DNA of 64,000 nucleotides, from assembly GCA_020086605.1 (NCBI GenBank), contig JACBWW010000017.1, positions 11,396,032-11,460,031 of the forward strand, written 5' to 3'. The DNA comes from Lanius collurio (taxonomy: Eukaryota > Chordata > Aves > Passeriformes > Laniidae). The position numbers were made by a program, and so were the translations under genes. Each line of letters opens with the position of its first letter. Position 1 is the first letter of the stretch. The notes below the pieces were generated by a model. The model searched no databases. It was not told the DNA's origin and was given only the letters and a program-made list of their open reading frames with translations. Shown piece by piece: positions 12,601-24,400 of this stretch.

Positions 12601-15600
12601 GATGCAGTAGATGGCAATAAAACGATCAAAGGCTTATGCCCTGCACAGTTACTGCTCTATGAATCTGCTGATCAAAGAGTTTTGAAAAGCATCAGATCTA
12701 CTAAATATGAACTGTACAGTTTATATGTGATTGCTCAGAGAATCCAACGTGTCCTGAAGGCAGTGGCTTTACTGCACATGTGCATACCATGAATATGCAT
12801 GTATATCTGTCCAGAAGTTCTGGTCATGAAACATGACAGGTTTGTAGCTTGCAGTGCTTGTTGCAAAGTATGTGATGTCTGAGAAGAACATCCAGGGCTA
12901 AGATAAATTTACTGGAGTTTCCATGTTAGTAGTAATTTACAGTTGCATTTTTAAATCCAGAATCACCTACAAATGCATATGTAATACAGGTCTTTAAAAT
13001 CACAAGGAATGTAAACTTTCCTGTGGAATTGTCTTACTACAATATTCCAAGGTTCCATCATTTACTTTCACATGTTCTATTCAAATGTGATTCTTCTCTC
13101 AAAATTATTTTTGCTTATGTCCAAATTGTCTTTCAGCCTGGGATCTTTGTAGCTGAATTTTCAGTAGTTAAGATTGTTGGGATTTCCTTTTTTCAGGAAA
13201 TCTATCTCAGGTTTTAAGAGCTGGAAGCATCAATAAATTAATGTGGGAGTGGGTAATGAGACTGATAGATTAAATGGTAGTGGTACAATTAACTATGTAT
13301 GAAGTCCTTTTCTGTGGAATCTGAAAGGCCAGCAGATGTCTTGGCTGCCTAATACATATTATATTGTGTGAATTTTATATTTTTCCTTTTGTTTGTTTGA
13401 ATTATCCTCACATTCCTCTTCACTGAAAACATTTATGACTTCTATGAACACAAATAGAAACAGGAAGGAATTGTGATATAACCTTGATAAATTGCATCTT
13501 TCAAGAAAATATTTGAATAACTTACTACAGTAATTCTGTTGTGTGTCAGTGGCACACGAGTAATTTTTATGGTTGGGTATTTAATAGTAGTTCATATTCT
13601 TTCAAGTCTTCTTTGATTTTATTATACATTATTTGCATGTTTTGCAGCAGTAATTTTTCTAAGAATTCATCAGGCAAACTTTGTTCTGTACATGATAAAA
13701 CCCACAAATTCTAAATATTAGAGAAAGTCTGAAAGATAGCATGATTCTATTTGAGAGAGATGATCAGAGCTGGTGCTCAGAGAAGTTCTGTGTCATGGAG
13801 CTTAAATCCTATCCCTGTTCTTCCAGCAGAGCATTGGCAGCTTTTCCAGGGCTGAGGAGGCTTATGGGTGTATTTGTTCTGAAATGTCATGTAGTTTCTT
13901 ACCTCAGATGAAACATCCAATTAATATTTGATTAAGAGGAGATTTTTTTCATATCTGTGTTCAGGCATGTTGCTTCAGACAGTGCTTTTGTCTATGAAAC
14001 TTTTGCAATTCTAAATTTAATTTGGTGGTCATTTAAATGCCTAAATATTTTTATAAGCTTGTGTGTAATACTGTCCTTTGCAAGCAGATTTACTTTTGAG
14101 AGAGTATTTTTAAAAAATATTATGTATCTTATTACATCTTTGTTATGTTATTCTTACAGATAAACAGAAATCCCCTTCGGATATAATACAAAGTTTTCAG
14201 AAGAAAAGTCAGTTTAGGACCATTGCTCCAAAAATGGTACCAAAAATTTTAACATCTGGAGTGGTTTCTTGTCTCCAGTCATCTTTGCCTGAGCCAGTTA
14301 CACCAATTTCAGCTTCAGGTTCCAAGCCACTGGTGGTACCAGCTCAAAACTACGCTGTCATGCAGGTGGCTGCTCACAAAGGGACATTTTCCCTGTTGGC
14401 TGTGCCCTGTGTTGCACCTGCCCTAACGCAGCAAGTTCAGCAGTCAGCTGTGGCCCCTTCTGAAAACCTAAAGCTGCCCATCCCCAGGTACCAATCTGTA
14501 AGAAAGAAATTGCTGAGTGACAAAAAGCCAGCACAAATCTCTGGTTTGAGTGCACGTAACAAGATTCCTGCCAAAGTACTGATCTCATCACAGACTTCCT
14601 CCATGACTACTCTAACTGAAGACTATCCTGAAGCTCATTCTAGTTCAGATTCAGCTGAGCAAGGGATGATAAGAGACTGTGACTCAGCTGAAATTGGAGT
14701 TGCTACATTAATAAATAAAAGCAGTTGTGTGGAATCTGGATCTCCTTTAATGAACAAAACTGAAATTGCTGGCAATAGTATTTCTGGACCATCTGTAGTT
14801 GAAGACTCTCTATCCAAGCCAGCAAGTACAACTAATCCCATGAAACTACACTCTGTGAAGACAGCATTGGAAACCACAAGAGAGTCACTTCTGACATCTG
14901 AGAAACTAAAGAAAAAACCCACAAATTCTGAAAATCCTGTTGCTGTCTTGTCACCAGCAGTTTTTGGCAGTACAATTCAGATGACTCCGTCAGCACCAAA
15001 AGGAAAACTTCCTATTTTGCCTTGCTCAAGGATGAAAAATTCAGTATTCTGTAAATCTAAGCAGAATACTAATGTTATGGATATATCTGGTTATTCACTA
15101 AAATCTGAGTGTGAAAAGATACCATCTTTGATAAAAACCAAAACCTTTGATAAGCATTTAGCTGTATCATTTACACAAGCACCCAAACAAACCATTCGAG
15201 AAAATACCTTCTCTCCATCCAGCAAAGTGGATGATGTCGACAGCCTTAAAAAATTGAACAGTGCAACCTCTAAAAGAAGAGGAAGGAAAAAAAGAGCCCC
15301 AGATGATTTATTGGCATTTCAGGCCAAGCGAAGGAATAAAGCAGAAGCAGTGAAAAAATACCGCAGTATCAGACCAAAACCAGCGGCAGTCGCGCAGGCG
15401 TTTGCTCCGCTGACTCCTGCAGCCGTCACAGAGACACCGTCTCATGAGCAAGACTTATTTTTAAATGGTTCACTCGCCAATAAATGTTCAAGTTCCAAGC
15501 ACAGTGATGCTACATCAGCTAAATCAAGTGATCTAAGTAGAAATACACGTTCAGCTGTCCCTAAGCCTCTGCACAGATGTCATGTTTGTAGCCGTACGTT

Positions 15601-17639
15601 CCAGTTTAAGCACCATCTCCAGGACCACATGAACACGCACACGAGCCGGCGGCCGTACAGCTGCAGGATCTGCAGGAAGGCCTATATCCATTCTGGGAGC
15701 CTCAGCAACCATATGAAGCTTCATCACAACGAAGGCAAACCCAAAAAGATGGTGTGCTGTGAATTCTGTGCTAAAGTGTTTGGCCATGCAAAAGTGTACT
15801 TTGGCCACCTCAGGGAAGTCCACAGGGTTGTTATCAGCACAGAGCCCTCTACTAGTGAGCAACAGATGCAAGATAGTTTAAAGAAGAGAGACAAGAATAT
15901 AAAAGAGGCAGAAGAAGCTACAGAGAGGTGAGAATTTTCACTAATTAAATGCTAATGAAAACTGGATTTCAAGTTGTCAGTGGAAATCTATAAACCTCAC
16001 CATTATGAAAATTGTTGCTTTTTTCCCCCAAGTGAGATTCCTAAAGGTTTAAGTATTCCCTTTGAATCTAGTCAATCCATTAGATCAACCAGTATATTTT
16101 AGCTGATTTATTGACTTTAAATCTTCACACTTGAATATGCAAAGTAATTTTGCATATATTCTAGTAACACCCAATATACTGCCATATTTGGGTCATTTGG
16201 TTTCTTGTGATTAGCATTCCATTAACCTGCACTATCTTCTGTCCTACCCACTTTGGAGTTTTCCCTAAAAGATAAGGGAACCAATTGCAGTAAGTGAAAA
16301 ACAATTCATATTTCAGCATTAGCTTGTAGTTTGCTTTCCTTCTTAAATATCATTATCCTATTTCCTTTTAGGGAATGCTGTGAGCTAATCCATCCTGAGT
16401 TTACTGCTGCTTTTGTGATCACTCAGCCAAGTAGAAAAGTTAATCTATCATATTAAGATGGATAGAACATTCTTTTACCTCTGTATTATGATTTTGACAT
16501 GACATCTCTTGATACAGTATAAATGTTGCCTCTTTTGTTTGTGCACTGTGTGTTTATTTTCATTGAAGAATACTCAGGGCTTTGATGTAACTCCTCACTG
16601 CAGCACTACAGTTCCATTTTACTCGTTTTACTTTGTACAGCTCCACTCTCTGGAGCATCAGAAATTAGAAATTTTTAATGTATTGAGACTAAGAAACAGC
16701 AGTACTTTTCTGTCAGTCTTAGTAGCTGTCATAGTAGCTGTTGTTACAAGGTTATTTCTACCATGGCTAATTTTGGAGGCAATTCTTAAACTCAGAAGTG
16801 TCATTTGGTTTCAGTTTTTCCAAACCGGCTTTACTATTATTTATTTTGTTTCCTTTTTTTTTTTCCTCTTCCAAATGAATTAGATACTGTAGAAACAATG
16901 CCTGTTTTTAATTAAAAGTGTTTCATGACTGTCATCTCTTCTTGGAACTTATAAGGACAGAAATTGCCATCCCTTTTCTCTGCCTGGATAATACTGAAAT
17001 AGTTTGTATTTCCTTTTTTTTAACAGGGGAAAGAAGTGCAATTTTGAGGACCTATTCCATAATCCGGGAGAAGTGAAATTACAGGTCAAATGTGGTCAAT
17101 GCCAGTTTATTGCAGAGTCTTTTGGTGAAATGAAGTTTCATTTATTGTGCTGTCATGGAGAAGAGATTCAGGGAAGAGTAAAGGAAGGGATTTTTCAAGG
17201 AAACAGAGGAACAAAGGGGGAACTGGTGAAACACCCAACCCACTTGTGGAAACAGCGCAGCGAGAGAAGGCGTTTAGCAAAGTGCAGTGCCCGTCAGGAG
17301 GAGCTGTACACTGTTCCAAAACCAAAGAGACAGATAAACTTCCACCATCAAAATAATGTCAATATTTTACCTAAAAGTGAACTGGCTCAGTCAGGAAGCA
17401 GTGAAGCATCCAAGGAGATGCAAAATATGGGGTTTGGTACACCAAGCAAAAAAATAGAATTTTGGTCTAAAGCAGGCTATAACTGCATTTTGTGCAAACA
17501 GTTATTTGGAAGAAAAGAGGATCTTTGTAATCATTGGCAGAGTCATCATAATTGTGAAGACCCTTCCACTTTATGGACAGTTTTTACTTTGGTAGCAAAA
17601 CAAGGAATTATTGAACTTTCTGATAATGGTGAATATTGA
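9585..17639 (+). CDS. ZNF438: ZNF438, C2H2 zinc-finger protein (spliced coding span)
   Basis: Model: 9585-9636, 14160-15927 and 17027-17639, giving 810 residues. Human ZNF438 is about 828 as I recall. Two junctions keep frame by split codons: G|AT and AG|G. Five C2H2 fingers fit CX2CX12HX3-4H, with cysteines starting near residues 491, 519, 551, 629 and 760. Three are clustered; two lie apart in the last exon. A basic stretch near 388-398 (SKRRGRKKRAP) looks like a nuclear localisation signal. Conserved landmarks include 'SQFRTIAPK', 'ENLKLPIPRYQ' and 'KKYRSI.PKP'. The family is a nuclear DNA-binding protein reported as a transcriptional repressor, so nuclear repression is inferred from family knowledge. 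Identification is firm; the first exon is provisional. Confidence 0.9.
9637..14159 (+). other. ZNF438 intron before the main exon
   Basis: AT-rich sequence ending in a good acceptor (TGTTATTCTTACAG at 14159). No exon, RNA gene or recognised transposon inside. It contains several A/T runs, for example at 11332-11356 and 12310-12330. The 5' boundary depends on the candidate first exon. Confidence 0.5.
14160..15927 (+). CDS. ZNF438: ZNF438 large coding exon
   Basis: The exon opens after TTCTTACAG and reads in frame for 74 bases before the first internal ATG at 14234. Those codons (KQKSPSDIIQSFQKKSQFRT...) align with the human N-terminus, so 14234 is not the true start. It encodes the low-complexity Ser/Thr/Pro-rich N-terminal half, the conserved 'NYAVMQVA' and 'GTFSLLAVP' segment, the basic motif SKRRGRKKRAP and three C2H2 fingers (15578-15823). 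All zinc-binding Cys and His residues are intact. It ends at AG|GTGAGA, a strong donor; reading on would hit TGA at 15929 in the intron. There are no frameshifts, and CpG is enriched only near the fingers. Confidence 0.93.
15928..17026 (+). other. ZNF438 last intron
   Basis: A 1,099-base GT-AG intron. The donor is AG|GTGAGA and the acceptor is a long T tract followed by TTAACAG. It interrupts an Arg codon (AG|G). No coding or repeat content is recognised. Confidence 0.88.
17027..17639 (+). CDS. ZNF438: ZNF438 terminal coding exon
   Basis: The first base G completes AGG with the previous exon. Then 203 codons run to TGA at 17637-17639. It carries two isolated C2H2 fingers, CGQC...HLLCCH (from 17091) and CILC...HWQSHH (from 17484), each with intact ligands. 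A poorly conserved basic/polar linker separates them. The end, with 'NCEDPS.LW' and 'GIIELS', matches the C-terminus of mammalian ZNF438. The open frame also runs 23 bases left of the acceptor to 17004, but that part is intronic pyrimidine tract. Confidence 0.92.
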
Positions 17640-17992
17640 AGCTTAACTTTACAATGCAATGAAAAATATTAACTACCTTACCAAATTGTTTTTTTACTGT
17701 CTTGCTAAACTAACTCAACAGATGTGTAATTTCAAAAGTTTGTTAGTTGTGTTTGTTGGGGATTTTTAAAAAAGTTATACTAACCTTTATTTTGGTGACT
17801 AGAAAATATATTTATTCAGTATCATTCCAGATAGGTACATGGAATCTGATTATGAATTATTCTACTTAAAATTCATGCTTAAGGAACTTTATAACAGCAA
17901 ATACTCAATACTAAGGGTTTATCTCAAGGAAATAGATTTGTAAATTAAATTGTACTGTACACACAAAAATAAATCGATTTATATGAAGTAAT
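17640..17992 (+). other. ZNF438 3' UTR
   Basis: AT-rich sequence after the stop codon, running to a canonical poly(A) signal at 17968-17973. The end is an estimate, about 15-20 bases past the signal. Alternative, more distal cleavage sites cannot be ruled out from sequence alone. Confidence 0.6.
17968..17973 (+). promoter_or_regulatory. Poly(A) signal AATAAA for ZNF438
   Basis: Canonical hexamer 329 bases after the ZNF438 stop codon, the first good AATAAA on this strand downstream of it. The region beyond is a probable repeat, consistent with the transcript ending here. Confidence 0.6.
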
Positions 17993-18009
17993 CTCAATCT
18001 TGAACGAAA

Positions 18010-18450
18010 TTACAAACCTGAGTGGAAGTCAGGTCCGAGCTATGCTTCTGATGCCTTTTCCTGGCCTTAAAATCAAGAGTCAAACACGGTTAGAAGGGAA
18101 AAAGGGATTTTACCTTGGTATTTATTTTAGAGATCCTTAGGTGCACTGCATCCAGGTTGAATGCCCCTTAATGCACCCTGCAATGCCCACCCCCAAAAGA
18201 TCTGCTATATCATTATAGGTCTTATTAATTAGCACAGTTATCAAAGCTTCCCCAATGAGAGGCTCAAGTGAGCCCCCCTCCCCAGGGAACCTTCCCCTGG
18301 ATGGTTCTATCTGAGTTTACAGAATGTGTTCTGGAGAGGACCTTGGGGTCTGGGGCACATTGACTTCTACTTACAAGGCTTCTACTATATTTAGTCTCCC
18401 AGCTTGACAAACAAGTCCAAGAATGTAGACAAAAAACACTAAGAATACAG
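18010..18450 (-). mobile_element. Possible LTR-like remnant
   Basis: Composition changes abruptly here: C-rich patches, runs such as GAGCCCCCCTCCCCAGGG, and no coding potential. Read on the minus strand it ends with AATAAA (near 18125) after a promoter-like GC-richer block, the order expected of a retroviral LTR. I could not define TG...CA ends or a target duplication, and no internal retroviral sequence adjoins. It could be a solitary LTR or simply unique sequence. Confidence 0.3.
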
Positions 18451-21400
18451 AAGTTGTAAAAAGGGGTAAAAGAGGTATAAAAGAAAAGGCAAGAAATCTT
18501 CATGGCATCATTTCCAGATTTTCTGGTAAGTGCATATTTCCATACAGTTCTCTTGGTCATTTGAATGTGCATACATGCAGTCAGCACTCAGGAGCTTTAT
18601 AGTCTATAATTTAAGAACTTTTAGTTCTCATTGTCTTGATTTCAGTGTCTTCAACCATGTTCATTGCTTGCAGGTGTTTTTGTGTTCAGTTCTGTCCTGG
18701 TAACAGCAAAAATCTCTGTATTTTGGAAGTAAAACCTTTACATGTATTTGTTTGCCTGTAGTTTTTGGGGTTGAAGATGAGTTACCATCCATTAAGATGG
18801 AGCCCAATGCACCTTCAGGGGGCAGGTCCTGTCAGGCTGTAAGAGGATGCAGTTTTGGAGCTTGGTTTTGATGAAAAGGTCATTGAAACCATTGAATCCA
18901 ATTTGAAATTGGTGTTTAAACTGCTTAAAGCCTCTGAATTATTTTGGGAGCAATAATGAAGGCAGTCTTAAGAAATCAGTATGTCACTCTCCAGCAGAAG
19001 TCAGAGCACGTCAGAGGGCAAGCTGAAAAATATACCAGTACTGTCCCTACACTACTACTCTATTCATTCCTTCTTGTGGTCAGCTGTAATTGAGGGACTG
19101 CATTGATGAAAGAGTCATTCCTAAAATGGCCTGGGTTGCCTCTCACTGTTTTGCAAAAGTTGTGGTGATGAAACCATGAGATTTAAAAATGTTGGGATTT
19201 CTGAGTAAGATTCCAGAGGCTGTTGCAATATGTTGTGTATATGTTTTGTTTTGTTTTTAAACAGTAAAGGCAGTTTTGATGACCTAATAGTTTTGAATGC
19301 AATTTCATGTTGTATGGTGCTTTGCCCTGAAGTTGAGCTGTAAGGCAGGAATCAAGAATAATAAAAGAAAAAAAGATAATGCTCATAGAACTGTACAGGT
19401 GCCTGATAAGGTAGAAGAATTCCCATGGATTTTCAGAACTTCCTTGCTACTATCTGTTGCTATAAATTCATATTTTTTGCTGTTTCTTTGCTTTTATATA
19501 TTGGAGATATTTTATGCTGAATTACCTTAACAGTAGTACTTGTTCTTATTCTTGACACATTCGTCTTTTAATGCTTACAATATATTCATATTTATTTTCA
19601 CTGGCACATTTGGAAAGGAGTAGCTATTTTTAAAGTCAGTGTTTCATATCAGACTGAGGCTGTATTTAACTTAGTAGAGAGTGTTGCATTTAGCAGCATT
19701 TTTTACTCCCGTGACTTAATCCTTTAATTTTAAAAAACAAACAGCAGGGTGTTTTCCATGAAACAGAAATGTGAGAACAATCCCTCCTTCCCATAGTTAC
19801 ACTGTATCAAAGGGAAGTTTATTCCCAGCATAAAGCATGCATTTTATGAGTTGAGAAAAGCCATTTAAAAGGTTTGATCATGATCTTTTTTTAGAATAAA
19901 CATTAACTCACCCATCCTAAGGTATAGTTTAAAATGAGCAGACATCAATGCAGTCTGAGGCAAAGTCCCTCCTGTTCCAGAACAGCATCAGCAATGGCAG
20001 AGTGGCCCCTTAAAATTATTTTCAAAAACTATTTGTTTAAAACAGTGGTGTATCAGAGCCTGTGATGTAGATAGTTTTGTGGGGCAAGAGGTGCACTTTC
20101 CCTGGAGGGGAAGGTACAGTGGTGATGGTAGGAACGGTCTGGAATGAGAGAGTCATCGGCATTTTCTTTAATAGAAATTTTCATGTGCAGTCTTTTCATA
20201 TTTTTGTGCTTCTCTCCCTTTCTTCAGGCCAAATGTGTAAAGGGGTCTCAGCTTTCAGCAGTTTAAAGCTTGAAAACGTGTTTTAAAGCATGGTTCTAAG
20301 CCACTTCTCAGTGTCCTCATAAATGTTTAAAATTAGAAGCCTTTTTTTTCTGAGCCTGAAAGCATTCTTATGTTTCAGGCTATTATGATTATAGTAGATT
20401 ATGAAAGGTTGGGACTTTTGAAAATAGCTTTGCATTAAATACAGATGTGTCCTTTGTTTAAAATGTGTTTGCTTGGCATTTGTGTTCATTTTGATAAGAT
20501 TTGGAGGACCGAAGTGAGCCTTACATACTGCAACATTAAGTAGTGTGTGTTTGCTGTCCAGCAGAAGGGTTGTTATGAATACAGTTTGCTGTTTACCTTG
20601 AAGCTGGACAAGTTAACATCTGGTTTTGCACACAAATTATATTTTTAAATTGTTAAACCGAATGTTATTGTTTTTGTAGCTGCAGTTTTGTTCCCTTCTG
20701 ATTTTTTATTAAATCTCTCTTTCAGCTTCACTGGTCAACTTTAAAGCTGTTCATCACATGGAAAGTTGTTCCTTCATCATCACACCATAAATAATCAAAG
20801 CTGGAGGAGTTCCACCACTTTTCTGGCTTGCAGACTATTGCCCTTCTCCAGCTGCATAGCTACAGTTTCCTATGTCTAAGTTGACATAGTTGCTGGCAGT
20901 AAATGTTTTGCTTCATTTATTTATTAGAATTCAGCTCTCTGCTCTTTAGCTCAATCAGGGTTTCTGTCATCCCTCATTAGATACTTATTTTACCTGCTAT
21001 TCACTGAGCTCTTTAAAGAAAGTGTCATAAGAAGGATGAACAGATATTTAAAGGAGCAGATTTCTGCCCTACCTTCGTGCAGATGAAGTTTAGAGGATCA
21101 CCAGCTTACCTTGGCTCAGCCGTGTCGTGCATTGTATTTCTACAACACATCCACCTACACGCACAGCTATTTTGGAACGAAATGCATACTTCAGATTCAG
21201 CTGTCAGCTACGGTTATCAAACCTGTACAATGTAGGTTTGGGATTGTTATGCATAAAGATTAAAATGCTATTAACTGTAGTTGGTTTACTTGTCAAATTC
21301 CACAGAGCTCTGAAAAAATGAAAATCTCAGTGCTGAGTATGACACAGAAAAAATCTGGTGTCATGAAGAAAATTCTGATGGCTTAAAGGTTGTCCTCATT

Positions 21401-24400
21401 TCAGTGTGCGCTTTTATAGCTGATCTGTCACATTGCAGGATTTTCTCCACTTTTTATTAAATTGCCATAATTTTTCTTGGTGAGGAGTACTGAAGAAGAC
21501 CTGAGTCTGCAAGCAAGTTTCAGTAAAAAATGTGTCTCCTTTTTTCTAAACAAGCGGACATGTTCCATGGACTCAAAAGAGTCTCGGTGGCATTATATAT
21601 ATATATATACACAATGTGGGGAAACATGGGAGGTTTGGGTTTCAGTGTATGACTGCATGAGGCTGACAGTTCTGCAGTTCCCAAATAGAAACTAGAAATT
21701 TGAGTGTAAAAATAATTTGTTTTTCAGACTTGGGTGAATTTCTAATACCTTATTGACAAACCTTCATGAAATCCTGAAAAATGACAATAACATACTTCTC
21801 TACTTGTGCTTTGTTAGGCAATTTTTTTGGCATAGTAGTACCAGAGGTGTTGTAAAATGTGATACTCCTGATGCTGTCGAGTACAAGGGAAGCTTTCTCC
21901 CTTTTATTTATTTTTTTAAATTTCATTTACTATTCTATGTAAGCATTAGAAATTATGGGATGAATTATGATTTCTGCTGCTGACAAACCCAGAAACATCA
22001 CTTTGAAGTTACTTTGCAAAAACCTCCCATTTTGATCTAGAATGACAGATGAAATCAGGAAGAAGCAAATTCTATTGGAAAGAGATAGGTGAGCAAAGTG
22101 TTCTGTATGTGGATCTCTCTGCACACTTACACCACTGTAGGTGATGTTTATAGATGATAGGTCTTCTTCTGATGGGTACAAACAGTTTGTTCTTATCTAG
22201 AGTCACTTAAATTCTCCAAGGGAAATAAGAATTTTAAAATGTCCATGCCTTCTCTTTGGCTTGAATTTTTCTGCTAAGTATTTCTGCTGATGTGCCAGTC
22301 CAGATTGTGGTCCAAGCCATGCAGATACTCAAGCACTTTCTGGGGACTTAGAGCAGAATTCAGTGAAGGAAAGGCAAAGAAATGTGTGAGGGAAGTAGTG
22401 ATGATGGAGGTTGGCATAATGTATCTAATGTAAGTTCAGACTTCAGTGTGAGTGCCTTTGGTAGAAGTGTCCTGGAGCCTTAAACTTCTTCTCCCCTTTG
22501 TTACATCATTCCAGATTCTGCTTCCACTTGAGGTACCTCAGTCTGAAGCACCCTCAGCTTCCTTAGGCATGAGCTTTTCCAAATGGCGTAGCTTTCTTTG
22601 CCAATGCCCTCTTGTTTTGGTGTCTCAGTTATGTGTTTGTGGTTGGGTGAGGACATGCTGGCTGCTGAGACCAGCTGCTGCCAGACTTGAAATGTGGTTG
22701 TTCAGTTTTCTGAGGAGAGCATCTTTTATCTTTAGTCCATAAAAACGAAATCAAAATCTGCATCTGTGCTTAACAAGGTAGGAAAATGGCTCACTCACTT
22801 TCCTGCAGATGCAACACTGGTAAGTAGTAGGGTAAAAAAAGTGCAGTGTTGCTATAAGAAAAAGCAGCTGCTAAATGTGATTTTGAGGTACTTATGTACC
22901 ATTGTAAAAGACTGGAATGTCCCATCACCTGGTTAGAATTGAATAATGGAATCAGAGAAGCTCCATAAAAGTGTCTCACGTGGATGTGATGGTATAAAGC
23001 AGCAGTTCAGAGACACTGTGATGAGATTCCTTCTGTGTCCTCTGTCCCCCCTCCACTCCCTCCCCTGGGTTACAGGGGAGGCCAGAAGCTGGCCAGGGAA
23101 GCAACCTCCACAAAGCAGGGCTTAGCACCAGCCCAGGAGCAGAGCAGTGGTTTTTGCTTTTTGGAAGCCATTTCTGTTGCAGTTCACACTGGTCCATTGC
23201 CCGTGTGGGGGTCATGAGTGTAAGCAAGGCTTCAGTGTGTCAGCTGACAAGCACTGTCACAAGCAATTTTTTTACTTTTTTGAAGAAAACATGACACTTG
23301 AGGCAAAAATAATCCCCACATCCCCAAATAAAGTTCTAGTTTCAGCTGGCAGTCCTTTAGTAGTGCAAACTTCCCTCAGCACAACTGCCTGGTTTTGTTG
23401 CTGCAGACCATGGCCAAGCCTCTTGTCTGTCCACGTGAAGCAGCTCATGCTCCTTTGACTCTGCTTTTCCTGGGGCTACAGGCTCTCTGCCTTTCACATG
23501 CACTGGATAGACTACTTTTTTTCTACAGTTGATTTAAGACAAAAATAAGCCACGTTATTTCCTGAATGCTCAGTAGTTTTGTGCAGGTTCAGGTTTAATC
23601 TGGCTTTTGAGTGTACACCAGATCAGGGGGATCAATACCCCTTCCTATTGCTAGGAGCAGTAAGTGCCACAGTGAGGGAGGAAAACAATAAGTATCGCTG
23701 TGACAATACCTTGAACAATGCAGTTGCTTGCCTTTCATTGGAAGTTTAATTTCTTCATGTTTTTAGTTTAAAGCTTTTAATAATTTTAACAAAATTATTA
23801 AATTAAAAGCAGCAAATACACTGCTATACTTTGCTATTCAAATAAATCCTTTTCCAGCTCCAAGTCCTTGGAGTTTGAATCCTGTCCAGCCATATTCTGC
23901 TATCTGCCAATTCCTTGCTAAGTGCAAACCTGACACAGTTGCCAATAAATCCACCTCTGTGCCATTTAAAGTCATCTGCTCTCTTTTCTCTGGAGCTAAT
24001 CAAAGTTTGCAAGAAAACATTTTTTTAAGGGGAATCAGCTCTAGAATTCAATTTATTTAAATTGCAGGGTAATTAAAAGAAATTGCAGTGAACTATAAAA
24101 TAGACAAATGGTATAGACTGTTTGAAAGCTCACTTATTTTTATTCGTTTTTATGAATGTTGGAGACAACGTTTTCCAGGGAAGAATTTAGGGGTTTTATG
24201 CTGTTTTACGTGCTACTTTCCTAATCCACTCTTTAGACTTCCAAGCCTGTCACAGCAGAGCCCAGCCCTGCTTCTTAAGTCAATTACATCCTGTTAAACT
24301 GAAAGCACCATTTTATTTTTACCCTGTGAGACAGCTGGGCTGATAAATGGATGGGATACCAGCACTCCAGGAGACAACTGCAATGTCTGCACCAGTTAAT

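Noticed and set aside
14234..15931. 565-codon ORF as a complete single-exon gene
   Set aside because: The frame is open and conserved upstream of its ATG to the acceptor at 14159. Its stop lies one base past a strong GT donor at 15928, and the protein continues in the exon at 17027.
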